DNA of 47,994 nt. It comes from an uncultured Aquimarina sp. GTDB lineage: Bacteria > Bacteroidota > Bacteroidia > Flavobacteriales > Flavobacteriaceae. A model generated the notes under the pieces. The model searched no databases. It was not told the origin of the DNA and worked only from the letters and a program-made list of their open reading frames with translations. Shown here in pieces: positions 32,858 through 41,261 of the stretch. The stretch's first letter is position 1; every line of letters starts with the position of its first letter. Both the position numbers and the translations under genes were made by a program. The DNA is taken from contig CANNBP010000025.1 of assembly GCA_947502885.1 (NCBI GenBank), forward strand, positions 1-47,994. The letters run 5' to 3'.

Positions 32858-33859
32858 CTACTCACTTATATCCCCAAAGGCAAGAACAGCATTTTTTTCA
32901 ATCCCCAAAGTCACCTTTCCTTCTAGCTTTTGAATAGACATACAGTTAACTACTGTATCATTAGAGAGTTTTACAGTATTTAAATAATACTCTCCAAAAA
33001 ATAAACTCTTTTCTACAAATACTTCTGTTGAATACGTACAATTGGTATTTACTTGAAGATCTTTTAACCTAACAGCATAGTGTTTTTCTGTTTCACTTGC
33101 CAAACCAAAAATTTCCAAATCATCATCCTGTAACCTAAAAACTGTTCCAAAAAATGAGGCTACATATAAATCTACAGGGGATTTATACAGTACTTCTGAA
33201 GATCCTTGTTGTATAATCTTTCCTTTCTTCAAAACTACTATTTCATCTGAAATAGCGACAGCATCTTGAGTATCATGAGTAACAAAAATTGCTGTAACAT
33301 TTGTCCTCTTAATAATATCAAAGATTTCATTTCGTAATTGCAATTTAAGAGCCACGTCCAAATTACTAAAAGGTTCATCCAATATAAGCAATTGGGGTTT
33401 TGGTGCCAATGCTCTGGCCAATGCTACTCGTTGTTGTTGCCCTCCTGATAATTGATGTGGAAATCTATTAGCATACCCTTCTAAACCAACTAATTTTAAA
33501 ACCTCTGCTACCCGTACTTCTTTATCTTGAGAATCAGCAATACCATATGCCACATTTTTATACACAGTGAGGTGTGGAAATAATGCATAGTCTTGAAAAA
33601 CCATGCCAATTTTTCTATCTTCAGGCGGAATAAAAACCTTGTCACTCGCCACAATTTTATCATTCAATTTGATTACTCCATGATCTTGAGTTTCTAAGCC
33701 CGCCACAAGCCTTGTTAAGGTTGTTTTACCACTACCGCTCTCTCCAACCACACAAACAATTTTACCTTTCTCTATAGCTAAATCAACACCATTTATTACA
33801 ACTCCTTCTTTCTTATTGTAAGATTTAAAAAGCTTCTCTATATGTAATATTATACTCAA
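32858..33859 (-). CDS. Ferric-iron ABC importer, ATP-binding subunit (FbpC-like)
   Basis: 333-aa nucleotide-binding protein energising uptake by the permease encoded just upstream. Walker A GESGSGKTT (39-47, Lys45), Q-loop MVFQDYALFPH (86-96), signature LSGGQQQR (137-144), Walker B LLILDEP (157-163, Glu162), and H-loop VTHDTQD. A C-terminal regulatory domain of about 95 residues follows (VYSTEVFVEKSLFFGEYY-like), as in FbpC/PotA-type subunits. The order SBP-permease-ATPase on the minus strand and the substrate protein support ferric iron as cargo. There is a 50-base gap to the permease gene. Confidence 0.92.
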   Translation of the reverse strand: MSIILHIEKLFKSYNKKEGVVINGVDLAIEKGKIVCVVGESGSGKTTLTRLVAGLETQDHGVIKLNDKIVASDKVFIPPEDRKIGMVFQDYALFPHLTVYKNVAYGIADSQDKEVRVAEVLKLVGLEGYANRFPHQLSGGQQQRVALARALAPKPQLLILDEPFSNLDVALKLQLRNEIFDIIKRTNVTAIFVTHDTQDAVAISDEIVVLKKGKIIQQGSSEVLYKSPVDLYVASFFGTVFRLQDDDLEIFGLASETEKHYAVRLKDLQVNTNCTYSTEVFVEKSLFFGEYYLNTVKLSNDTVVNCMSIQKLEGKVTLGIEKNAVLAFGDISE

Positions 33860-33909
33860 ATCTGTTCTATTTTTTTGTTCACCCTAAACACAACCCACAC
33901 CACATCTAA

Positions 33910-35481
33910 TCATTTTAAAATCAACCTATTTAACAAGATAATTGGTAATATGCCAGTTGCTACAATACACAAAGAAGGTAGTGCAGCTTCCATCACAAGC
34001 TCATCACTCGCATACTCATAGGCTTTTACCGCAAGGGTATTAATATCATACGGCTTTAAAATTAAGGTTAAAGGCAACTCTTTCATTGCATCAACAAAAA
34101 CCAAAATAAAAGCACTTAACAAACCTGATTTCAATAAAGGAAAATCGATTTTAAAAAATGTTTTGAGATACCCCTTCCCCAATAATCTTGAGGATTCTGA
34201 TAACGACTCTGGTATTTTTAAATGACTTGATTCTATTGGATTAAATGCCACCGCAAGAAACCTAATCATATAAGCATACAAAAGAACTATAATAGTTCCA
34301 TTAATTACCAATCCAATCTTTACTCCAAACATTTCATTAGACATTTTTACAAGCCATTTATCTAATTGCAATGTAGGGATCATTACCCCTATTGCAATTA
34401 CCGCTCCCGGAATAGCATAACCTAAAATTGTTATTCTAGAGCTCTTCTTTAAAAACTTAAGCGCATTCCATTTAGGAAAATACAAAACCAACAATGCAAA
34501 AAACACAGTAACCAAAGCGGTTAAAAGAGCAATAGCCAAACTTTGAATCGCCGTACTGAAAAAAGTAGTGTAATTTATGTTTTCAAAAGTTAAAAAGCTC
34601 CAGTATATCAATTGAAAAATTGGCAATATAAAACCAAAAAATACTGGAATAAATGCTAAAAAGAAAAGAGGAATCTGTTTTCTTTTAGCAATTGTAATTC
34701 TCGGTAATTTTATATCACTTTTTGCAGTCATTGTATAATCCTTACCAGCTCTTTGGTAGCGTTCGATAAAAATAAAAACAAACACCAATATCAATAATAT
34801 TGCTGATAAGTAAATTGCTGTAGATGGTTCCTCTAACGAAAACCATGATCTAAAGATACCAGTCGTAAAAGTACTTACTCCATAATATTTGGCAGCACCA
34901 TAATCATTCAACACCTCCATAACAACCAAAACCAATCCTCCTACTATTGCTGGTCTAGAAATAGGGAGAACTATCTTAAGAAAGGTTCTAAATTCTTTGA
35001 CACCAAGCATCTTAGAAGCTTCAATCAACCTTCCTGATTGATACAAAAAGACAGCTCTTGCACTTACATAAACATACGGAAACAAAGAAATACTTAAAAC
35101 AAAGATAAGCCCAAGAATATTCATTACATCAATTCTAAATGGCTTACTTCCTACACTTCTTAACAACAACTCTAATGACCCTCCATAATCAAAAAAACCC
35201 GCATAAGCATAGGCCGTAATATAAGATGGTATGGCCAATGGCAAAATTAGCATCCATTCTAAAGGCCTTCGAAACGGAATATTATACCTGCTGACTATCC
35301 AAGCAGATGAAACTCCAAACAGCAATGTCAAACATATACACCCTAGAATTAACCAAAATGAATTAAGGCTATAATCCAATAATAGGTTCTTTACAATATG
35401 CTGCCAACTCTCACCTGGCCCCAAAAACAATTTAAAAAGTATCGTACCTATAGGCACAGTAATAAAACAAACAATGGCCAA
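33910..35481 (-). CDS. Ferric-iron ABC importer, fused permease (FbpB-like)
   Basis: 523-aa inner-membrane permease with two duplicated six-helix halves, the single-gene FbpB/FutB arrangement. Two EAA-type loops face the ATPase: EASKMLGVKEFRTFLKIVLP (about 158-177) and ESSRLLGKGYLKTFFKIDFP (about 424-443). The start is uncertain: the first available near-canonical start is TTG at 35481, inside what looks like the first helix. Twenty-one more in-frame codons up to 35544 encode a natural basic N-terminus (SHKFHIKRDTNKW) but contain no ATG, GTG or TTG; ATT at 35541 or 35538 may be used. It is 189 bases downstream of the binding protein gene. Confidence 0.9.
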   Translation of the reverse strand: MAIVCFITVPIGTILFKLFLGPGESWQHIVKNLLLDYSLNSFWLILGCICLTLLFGVSSAWIVSRYNIPFRRPLEWMLILPLAIPSYITAYAYAGFFDYGGSLELLLRSVGSKPFRIDVMNILGLIFVLSISLFPYVYVSARAVFLYQSGRLIEASKMLGVKEFRTFLKIVLPISRPAIVGGLVLVVMEVLNDYGAAKYYGVSTFTTGIFRSWFSLEEPSTAIYLSAILLILVFVFIFIERYQRAGKDYTMTAKSDIKLPRITIAKRKQIPLFFLAFIPVFFGFILPIFQLIYWSFLTFENINYTTFFSTAIQSLAIALLTALVTVFFALLVLYFPKWNALKFLKKSSRITILGYAIPGAVIAIGVMIPTLQLDKWLVKMSNEMFGVKIGLVINGTIIVLLYAYMIRFLAVAFNPIESSHLKIPESLSESSRLLGKGYLKTFFKIDFPLLKSGLLSAFILVFVDAMKELPLTLILKPYDINTLAVKAYEYASDELVMEAALPSLCIVATGILPIILLNRLILK

Positions 35482-35670
35482 AGTTAATATTGACCATTTG
35501 TTTGTATCTCGTTTTATATGAAACTTATGTGAAAAAATAATATTTTATTTGAACAATTATTACCTCTTAATCAAGTACCTCGGAGCAAACTCACAAGGCG
35601 TAAGTAGAAAAACAGTATTAACATTTCTAGGTACACGCATCAGAGAATTAAACTCAAATCAGCGTTCACT

Positions 35671-36726
35671 TTATTTCCAACCAGCTACATCAAAAGTGAT
35701 AACAGCTTTTTTATTGTTTTTACCTAAAACAGACAAAGCCAACAAATCTTCTTTAAATTCTCCCCATGAACTTAACAATTCTGATGGAGTTACATCTTTA
35801 TTTACCGGGTATTCATAATTTGCTTTAGCAAATACTTCTTGCGCTTCTTTACTGGCTAAGAATTCTATAAACTTGATTGCATTTGTTTTATTTGGAGCAT
35901 ATTTTGCTACTCCTGCTCCACTCACATTAATATGGGTTCCTCTACCTTCTTGGTTAGGAAAAAAAACACTCACTCCATTACCAGCTTTTACCTCTTCTGG
36001 ATTTTTAGAATTTAATAATTTACCAATATAATAAGTGTTTACTATTGCTATATCTCCTTCACCTGCAACAACTGCTTTAACCTGATCTCTATCATTTCCT
36101 TTGGGTGTACGTGCCATATTAGCAACTACTTTTTCTGCCCAGACCTTAGCCTCATCCTCTCCATTATTAGCTATAATAGACGCTAATAAAGATTGGTTAT
36201 ATATATTATTAGAAGAACGCACTAATATTTTACCCTTCCATTTATCACTTGTTAAATCTTCGTAAGAAGATAAATCTTCTGATTTCACTCTATCCTTAGC
36301 ATAAACAATAACACGTGCACGTTTTGTTAAAGCAAACCACTGATTATTTTCATCACGTAAATTAGCAGGAATAATTTTATTTAATGCCTCAGAATCTACT
36401 GTTTGCAGTAACCCTTTATCTTTTGCTCTAACTAATCTTCCCGCATCTACAGTAATCAAAACATCTGCTGGTGACTGCTCCCCCTCTTCTGTCATTTTTT
36501 GTATTAACTCATCTGCCTTTGCATTAACAACATTTACCTTAATACCAGTTTGTTTTTCAAAAGAAGCAAATAGCTCTTGATCTGCTGGATAGTGTCTATG
36601 CGTATAAACATTTACTTCCTGAGTTTCTGGCTTATTATCTTCTTTACTTTCTGATTGGTTTTTCTTATCACTTTTACAAGCAGTAAATGAAAATATTATG
36701 GCAAGTATTAAATAAGCTTTCTTCAT
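35671..36726 (-). CDS. Ferric-iron ABC importer, substrate-binding lipoprotein (FbpA/FutA-like)
   Basis: 351-aa periplasmic binding protein delivering Fe(III) to the permease. Signal peptide ending in FTAC with lipid Cys17, so it is membrane anchored. The periplasmic-binding-protein fold starts with VNVYTHRHYPADQELFASFEKQTG (38-61) and includes NTYYIGKL with the paired tyrosines Tyr232-Tyr233, the hallmark iron ligands of FbpA/FutA; YTHRHY adds further potential ligands (Tyr41, His43). First gene of the unit, with its own promoter about 120 bases upstream. The leader does not contain a clear copy of the Fur-like box seen at the DUF4856 operon. Confidence 0.92.
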   Translation of the reverse strand: MKKAYLILAIIFSFTACKSDKKNQSESKEDNKPETQEVNVYTHRHYPADQELFASFEKQTGIKVNVVNAKADELIQKMTEEGEQSPADVLITVDAGRLVRAKDKGLLQTVDSEALNKIIPANLRDENNQWFALTKRARVIVYAKDRVKSEDLSSYEDLTSDKWKGKILVRSSNNIYNQSLLASIIANNGEDEAKVWAEKVVANMARTPKGNDRDQVKAVVAGEGDIAIVNTYYIGKLLNSKNPEEVKAGNGVSVFFPNQEGRGTHINVSGAGVAKYAPNKTNAIKFIEFLASKEAQEVFAKANYEYPVNKDVTPSELLSSWGEFKEDLLALSVLGKNNKKAVITFDVAGWK

Positions 36727-37104
36727 TATTTATAATATTTTTAGAAATTAATTCATTTTAATTAGCACTCTTGATTGTTACATCAATTCACAAAAGACTC
36801 CCACTATATATAAAAGTATTTGCATTATTAAAAGCACTTAATATGATGCAAATTTATAACCTTTTCTTGATCAATTAATCATATTTTTTTAATCATTTCG
36901 AACAATATTTTTAATAAACAAAATTTATATCAACGTTAACATTTTCTAGTTATCGTTATTTTTTCACTTTGAACGATTTTATGGCTTTAATATGAAACTC
37001 TCATTCTAGCATTCTTTGTTGACAAAAGTAGTTTTACACAAGTGACATCTTAAAAAATAAGATATCCTAACTTATTTAATTACTTAAAATTTAAAACTCT
37101 TATC
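36727..37104. other. Divergent intergenic region between iron SBP and MscS genes
   Basis: About 380 bases holding the minus-strand -7 octamer TAAATTTG at 36849-36856 for the iron operon and a small hairpin ATCTTA-A5-TAAGAT at about 37047-37063 in the mscS leader. No ORF and no copy of the Fur-like box were found. Confidence 0.45.
36849..36856 (-). promoter_or_regulatory. Promoter of the ferric ABC operon
   Basis: Minus-strand TAAATTTG fits TAnnTTTG; the leader to the start codon would be about 115 bases, long for this window. Confidence 0.45.
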
Positions 37105-37983
37105 ATGCAAATTTTAGAAAAAGTTGAAAACTCAACAATTTCAACTACAACAGAAGCTGGTCAGACCATTATGGGGTCTCTAAATGGTTTTTTTAACTCA
37201 ATACAAGAAGGTGTTGGACAATATGGTTTAAAAATTGTTGGCGGAATCATAGCTCTCATCATTGGCTTATGGATTGTAAAAATACTAATGAGGGCTATTA
37301 AAAAAACATTTGACAAGTCTAACCTAGACCACACCTTAAGACCTTTTCTAGTCACTCTAGTTGGCTTCTTACTAAAAGTTCTGTTGTTTATCTCTATTGC
37401 AGGAATTGTTGGCATTCCTACCACTACTTTTGCTGCATTATTAGCTGCTGTCGGACTCGCAATAGGTGGAGCATTTAATGGTTCTTTGGGACATATGGCA
37501 GCAGGTGTTATGCTCCTTGTATTTAGACCATTTAAAGTAGGTGATCTTATTGAAACTGGGGGTAAACTAGGATTTGTCAAAGAAATTTCTGTTTTTGTAA
37601 CGGTTCTCGAAACTTTTCAAAATAAAACTGAAATCATACCCAATGGAGCTATTACTTCGGGAACAATAACAAATCTAACAACGATAGGTAACCTAAGAGT
37701 GGACATGCCATTTGCTATCCAATACGGAACCGATATAGAAAAAGCGAAACAACTTGTATTAGAAGTTATAAAATCTGACCAAAAGGTTTTAAACCATCCT
37801 GCACCAAGAGTAGCAGTAAATAACCTTGGAGCAAATGGTGTTGAACTTTTAGCTCTTCCATACGCAACTTGTGAAAACTATTGGGACGTATATTGGGATA
37901 CAAGACAAAAAATTGTCGAAGCTTTAGGAAAAGCTAATTACGATGCTCCCTTACCTCAACGCATTGTTACCATGAAATCTTAA
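37105..37983 (+). CDS. mscS: Small-conductance mechanosensitive channel (MscS family)
   Basis: 292-aa inner-membrane channel that opens under membrane tension to release osmolytes. Three hydrophobic helices lie at about residues 40-62, 80-102 and 105-130; the third carries the small-residue pore motif AALLAAVGLAIGGAFNGSLG (about 111-130). The cytoplasmic beta domain follows with RPFKVGDLIETGGKLGFVKEI and IIPNGAITSGTITN (around 180), and an alpha/beta cage part to the end. The length (292 aa) is close to MscS of other bacteria. Monocistronic with a strong terminator. Confidence 0.94.
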   Translation: MQILEKVENSTISTTTEAGQTIMGSLNGFFNSIQEGVGQYGLKIVGGIIALIIGLWIVKILMRAIKKTFDKSNLDHTLRPFLVTLVGFLLKVLLFISIAGIVGIPTTTFAALLAAVGLAIGGAFNGSLGHMAAGVMLLVFRPFKVGDLIETGGKLGFVKEISVFVTVLETFQNKTEIIPNGAITSGTITNLTTIGNLRVDMPFAIQYGTDIEKAKQLVLEVIKSDQKVLNHPAPRVAVNNLGANGVELLALPYATCENYWDVYWDTRQKIVEALGKANYDAPLPQRIVTMKS

Positions 37984-37995
37984 TCTAGAGGAACA

Positions 37996-38034
37996 AAAAA
38001 AACGCGATAAGAAAAATTCTTATCGCGTTTTTTT
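37996..38034. terminator. Bidirectional terminator between mscS and yajC
   Basis: Stem CGCGATAAGA/TCTTATCGCG (38003-38012, 38018-38027) extended by A7/T7 runs on both sides. Confidence 0.92.
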
Positions 38035-38052
38035 ATTTGTATATGCCAGCAA

Positions 38053-38349
38053 TTATTTCTTCACTTCGGCAGGTGGTGCATTTAGTTTCTGACTCATTTC
38101 TAAAGAAATAGCAGATTTATCATACGTTAATTTACCTGAACCTGTTTCAATAATAACAGCATTATTTTTTTCACTGAAGTCAAAAACTTTTCCATGAAGA
38201 CCGCTTTTTGTTACTACACGATCCCCTTTTTTTAATTCTTCAGCAAATTTTTTCTCCTTCTTTGCTTTTTGCATTTGTGGTCGTATCATAAAAAAATACA
38301 TAACTACAAATATTAAGACAAAAGGAAGAAATTGTTGTATCTGATCCAT
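38053..38349 (-). CDS. yajC: Preprotein translocase accessory subunit YajC
   Basis: 98-aa protein with one N-terminal membrane helix (about 8-22, LPFVLIFVVMYFFMI) followed by the family motif RPQMQKAKKEKK and a small SH3-like cytoplasmic domain (GDRVVTKSGLHGKVFDFSEKNNAVIIE). YajC joins SecDF at the SecYEG translocon. It is the third gene of a unit nusB - DUF1573 - yajC, with a 5-base gap to the gene before it; the grouping of these genes is common in Bacteroidota. Confidence 0.94.
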   Translation of the reverse strand: MDQIQQFLPFVLIFVVMYFFMIRPQMQKAKKEKKFAEELKKGDRVVTKSGLHGKVFDFSEKNNAVIIETGSGKLTYDKSAISLEMSQKLNAPPAEVKK

Positions 38350-38354
38350 AGATA

Positions 38355-38840
38355 TTATTTGCTTGTTGGTGCTCCGTCTGCTGCAGCTGGTTTAGCTTTT
38401 GGAGTAACCATAGCTTTAATCTTAATAACTTCTTTTCCAGCCTCTGTATTAGCAGAAATTGTTACCTGCTTAGTTTGCTGATTTGGTTTTCCGTTAGAGT
38501 TAAACTTTACTAACATCTCTCCTGTAGCACCTGGAGCAATTGGTTCCTTTGGCCATTCTGGCACAGTACAACCACAACTACCTTTAGCACTTACGATTAC
38601 TAATGGCGCTTTACCTGTGTTAGTAAATGAGAATTTGTGCTCTACTACATCTCCTTCATTGATTGTTCCAAAATCGTGTTCTGTTTGAGCAAAAGTCATT
38701 ACTGGAAAATCAGCATTCTTTGCATCACGATCAGCAGCTATTTCTACGTTTTCTTCTTTAACCTTTTCTGCCGCGTTTTCTTTACAAGACATAACTGTCA
38801 TTGCAAAAACACCAGCTAAAATTAAGATTCCTTTTTTCAT
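38355..38840 (-). CDS. DUF1573 lipoprotein
   Basis: 161-aa predicted lipoprotein, signal peptide with lipobox VMSC (Cys19). The mature part is one immunoglobulin-like DUF1573 domain: FAQTEHDFGTINEGDVVEHKF-type opening (50-70), FTNTGKAPLVIVSAKGSCGCTVPEWP (71-96, with two nearby cysteines), and IAPGATGEMLVKFNSNGKPN. Its function is not known; in Bacteroidota the domain occurs in many exported proteins. The C-terminus is low in complexity (TPKAKPAAADGAPTSK). Lies between nusB and yajC. Confidence 0.88.
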   Translation of the reverse strand: MKKGILILAGVFAMTVMSCKENAAEKVKEENVEIAADRDAKNADFPVMTFAQTEHDFGTINEGDVVEHKFSFTNTGKAPLVIVSAKGSCGCTVPEWPKEPIAPGATGEMLVKFNSNGKPNQQTKQVTISANTEAGKEVIKIKAMVTPKAKPAAADGAPTSK

Positions 38841-38892
38841 TACTTGGGTTTTTAATTATTTACAAGGGATAAAAATACTATTTTTTCTAAAA

Positions 38893-39837
38893 CTACATAA
38901 GTCCACGACCTACTTTGTTTAATTTGCCGTTTTCTTTGTACTCTTTAGAGATTTTATCCAAAATTCCGTTGATAAAAATACTACTTTTAGGTGTACTATA
39001 CTCTTTGGCTATTTCTAAATATTCGTTAATTGTTACTTTTACCGGTATAGACGGGAACTTTACAAACTCACAAATAGCCATTTTTACAATTGCCTTATCA
39101 AGTTCTGCTATACGATCTTGATCCCAATTAGGTGTTCTCTCATCTATTTCTTTAGAAAACTCTGCGCCATTCAAAGCTGTTTTTCTAAAAACATCAATTG
39201 CAAATTTCTTATCATCTGTATCCTTATACAACTTAGGCAATGTCATATTTTCATCATGAGATGATTTAGTTTTACGAAGCATCTTAACAATAGAAGTATT
39301 CACCAAAGGTAAATCATCTATCCAAGTCAATTTTTTATCTTCGATATAATCATAAAACTTATCATTAGGAGCTATGATTTCTTTAAAAATTGCCAAAACG
39401 AAATCTTTATCTTCTCCAAAAGAACTCAGTCTAGTACTCATATAAGACGCGTACAACTCACTTTCCTTAATTTCTTCCCATAAGATGGATACATATTCAT
39501 CGTCTAACTCCCAACAATTAAGTTTCTTATTATCCATCTCTTCCTTTAGCTGGATATTTTTTTCTAGTAGCAACAAAACTTCGTTGTCTATAAACTTGGT
39601 GTTTGGGTTTTTTTCTTCTGAAGTAGCTAGATATTTTTTTTGACTCTTAGCCATAAAATCTGCTGCACGCTTCCTAATCTCTACCAGAAGCTGAAGGTTT
39701 ATCAGAAATAATTCATACATCTGATCTATACTATAAAGAAGAAACTTTTCTTCTTTACCAAGATTATCACTTTGCGTCTGCTCTATCGAATAGAGAGACT
39801 GCATAACTTTTACTCTAATATGTCTTCTGGTTAACAT
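38893..39837 (-). CDS. nusB: Transcription antitermination factor NusB (long Bacteroidota form)
   Basis: 314-aa protein, about twice the length of E. coli NusB. The opening LTRRHIRVKVMQSLYSIEQ matches the NusB RNA-binding arginine-rich start; the middle (50-200) is an extra helical region typical of Bacteroidota; the C-terminal half has the conserved helical bundle (EFSKEIDERTPNWDQDRIAELDKAIVKMAICEF and PVKVTINEYLEIAKEYSTPKSSIFINGILD, about 220-290). With NusE it binds boxA RNA and supports rRNA transcription. A hairpin plus T run lies in its upstream region (39870-39895). Confidence 0.93.
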   Translation of the reverse strand: MLTRRHIRVKVMQSLYSIEQTQSDNLGKEEKFLLYSIDQMYELFLINLQLLVEIRKRAADFMAKSQKKYLATSEEKNPNTKFIDNEVLLLLEKNIQLKEEMDNKKLNCWELDDEYVSILWEEIKESELYASYMSTRLSSFGEDKDFVLAIFKEIIAPNDKFYDYIEDKKLTWIDDLPLVNTSIVKMLRKTKSSHDENMTLPKLYKDTDDKKFAIDVFRKTALNGAEFSKEIDERTPNWDQDRIAELDKAIVKMAICEFVKFPSIPVKVTINEYLEIAKEYSTPKSSIFINGILDKISKEYKENGKLNKVGRGLM

Positions 39838-39869
39838 AGAAATTACAAAGAACTTAATATTAAAAAAAT

Positions 39870-39895
39870 GGCAAAAGCCTATTACAGCTTTTGCC
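39870..39895 (-). terminator. Terminator-like hairpin upstream of nusB
   Basis: GGCAAAAGC/GCTTTTGCC, a 9-bp stem with an 8-base loop, followed on the minus strand by ATTTTTTTAA. It may end the leucine dehydrogenase message. It lies immediately behind a -7 octamer (39899-39906), so it may also be transcribed from that promoter. Confidence 0.7.
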
Positions 39896-39898
39896 TTG

Positions 39899-39906
39899 CA
39901 AAAATA
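39899..39906 (-). promoter_or_regulatory. Possible nusB promoter
   Basis: Minus-strand TATTTTTG fits TAnnTTTG. If used, transcription would begin at about the top of the hairpin 39870-39895. Confidence 0.4.
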
Positions 39907-40024
39907 CTATTATTTTTAATCTACCTATTGTAAAAATGCTTTTTTTACTAAGACAATAGCATTTACTTTTTCAAATGTTTATACTATCCAAAAAAAACTA
40001 AAAAATTAGATTTCTTAATTTTAT

Positions 40025-41122
40025 CTATTTTTCATTTTTACGTGCTGCTATTCTATCTTCTGCAATACTAATTGCTGCTGCATTTGTGGTAATATTAGTC
40101 GCTTTTGCCTTATTCAAGATATCCAAAGTTGTATCGTAAATATTAGCCGTCTTAGCTATTATTTGATCCCTACCATATCCTTCGATTTCTGCATAAACAT
40201 TTATAATACCACCTGCATTAATTAAAAAATCAGGAGCATACACAATTCCACGCTTTTTTAAGATTTCACCATGGATATTTTCGTTAGCCAATTGATTATT
40301 TGCAGCACCAGCAATTATTTTCACATTTAGTTTATTTATGGTATCATCATTGATAGTTGCTCCCAATGCACATGGCGCATAAATATCTGCAGTTTCTGCA
40401 TAAAGATCATTTCCTCTATAAATCTCTGCTCCATATTTTGCGCTTACTTGCTCTAATCTCTCCTCATTAATATCACTAATAATTACTTTAGCCCCTTCTT
40501 CTGCAGTTAACCTAACAAGTTCTTCTCCTACATGCCCTATACCTTGAACCAAAATTCTTTTTCCAACCAAAGCATCATTACCATAAGTAAATTTGGTAGC
40601 TGCTTTCATCCCCATATAGACTCCATGTGCAGTAACGGGAGAAGGGTTTCCTGCTCCTCCTTTAGATTCTGAAATCCCTGTTACATAAGGAGTAACTTCT
40701 CTTACGGTATCCATATCTGATGTTTCCATCCCTACATCTTCTGCTGTATAGTATTTTCCTCCTAAAGTATGCACAAATTTACCAAAGCGTCTCATAAGCT
40801 CTGGTGTTTTAATTTTTTTTGGATCTCCTATTATTACTGCCTTTCCTCCTCCTAGGTTTAAACCTGTAATTGCTGCTTTATAAGTCATTCCTCTAGATAA
40901 CCTTAAGACATCATTTAGAGCATCCCATTCTGTGGCATAATCATACATTCTTGTTCCTCCTAATGCAGGTCCTAAAATTGTGTTATGCACACCAATAATT
41001 GCCTTCAATCCTGTATCTTTGTCCTGACAAAAAACAACTTGCTCATGATCATCAAAAGATAATTGACCAAATACAGGGGCTTCTTTTTTTAGTTGATTTG
41101 CAGTAAATACTTCGGTTATCAT
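40025..41122 (-). CDS. Leucine dehydrogenase-like Glu/Leu/Phe/Val dehydrogenase
   Basis: 365-aa NAD-dependent amino-acid dehydrogenase that deaminates a branched-chain amino acid to the keto acid. The catalytic pair Lys82 (GMTYKAA) and Lys94 (LGGGKAVIIGD) corresponds to Lys68 and Lys80 of leucine dehydrogenase. The nucleotide fold carries GIGHVG (194-199). Length is that of Leu/Val dehydrogenases, shorter than glutamate dehydrogenase. It may feed leucine catabolism together with the HMG-CoA lyase at 28.8 kb. Single-gene unit with a -7 octamer at 41159-41166. Confidence 0.9.
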   Translation of the reverse strand: MITEVFTANQLKKEAPVFGQLSFDDHEQVVFCQDKDTGLKAIIGVHNTILGPALGGTRMYDYATEWDALNDVLRLSRGMTYKAAITGLNLGGGKAVIIGDPKKIKTPELMRRFGKFVHTLGGKYYTAEDVGMETSDMDTVREVTPYVTGISESKGGAGNPSPVTAHGVYMGMKAATKFTYGNDALVGKRILVQGIGHVGEELVRLTAEEGAKVIISDINEERLEQVSAKYGAEIYRGNDLYAETADIYAPCALGATINDDTINKLNVKIIAGAANNQLANENIHGEILKKRGIVYAPDFLINAGGIINVYAEIEGYGRDQIIAKTANIYDTTLDILNKAKATNITTNAAAISIAEDRIAARKNEK

Positions 41123-41158
41123 GTTATTAAATTTTTTAAAATGAAATTATATTATATT

Positions 41159-41166
41159 CAAAATTA
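41159..41166 (-). promoter_or_regulatory. Leucine dehydrogenase promoter
   Basis: Minus-strand TAATTTTG fits TAnnTTTG, 36 bases before the start codon. Confidence 0.5.
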
Positions 41167-41261
41167 GAGTGCTAAAATAGCATGTTTTTATCAATTTCTA
41201 TTTTAAAACCACTAAATTTTAAGAATTCATAAACAAAACCGGTTTAAAACATCAATTTTAT

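Noticed and set aside
36727..36900. A Fur-like box in the leader of the ferric ABC operon
   Set aside because: The closest stretch (TTTTTAGAAATTAATTC) does not keep the half-site spacing of the three accepted boxes.
37161..37580. 139-codon minus-strand frame inside mscS
   Set aside because: Antisense shadow of mscS; composition (Pro/Ile/Asn-rich) is that of a reversed membrane-protein gene.
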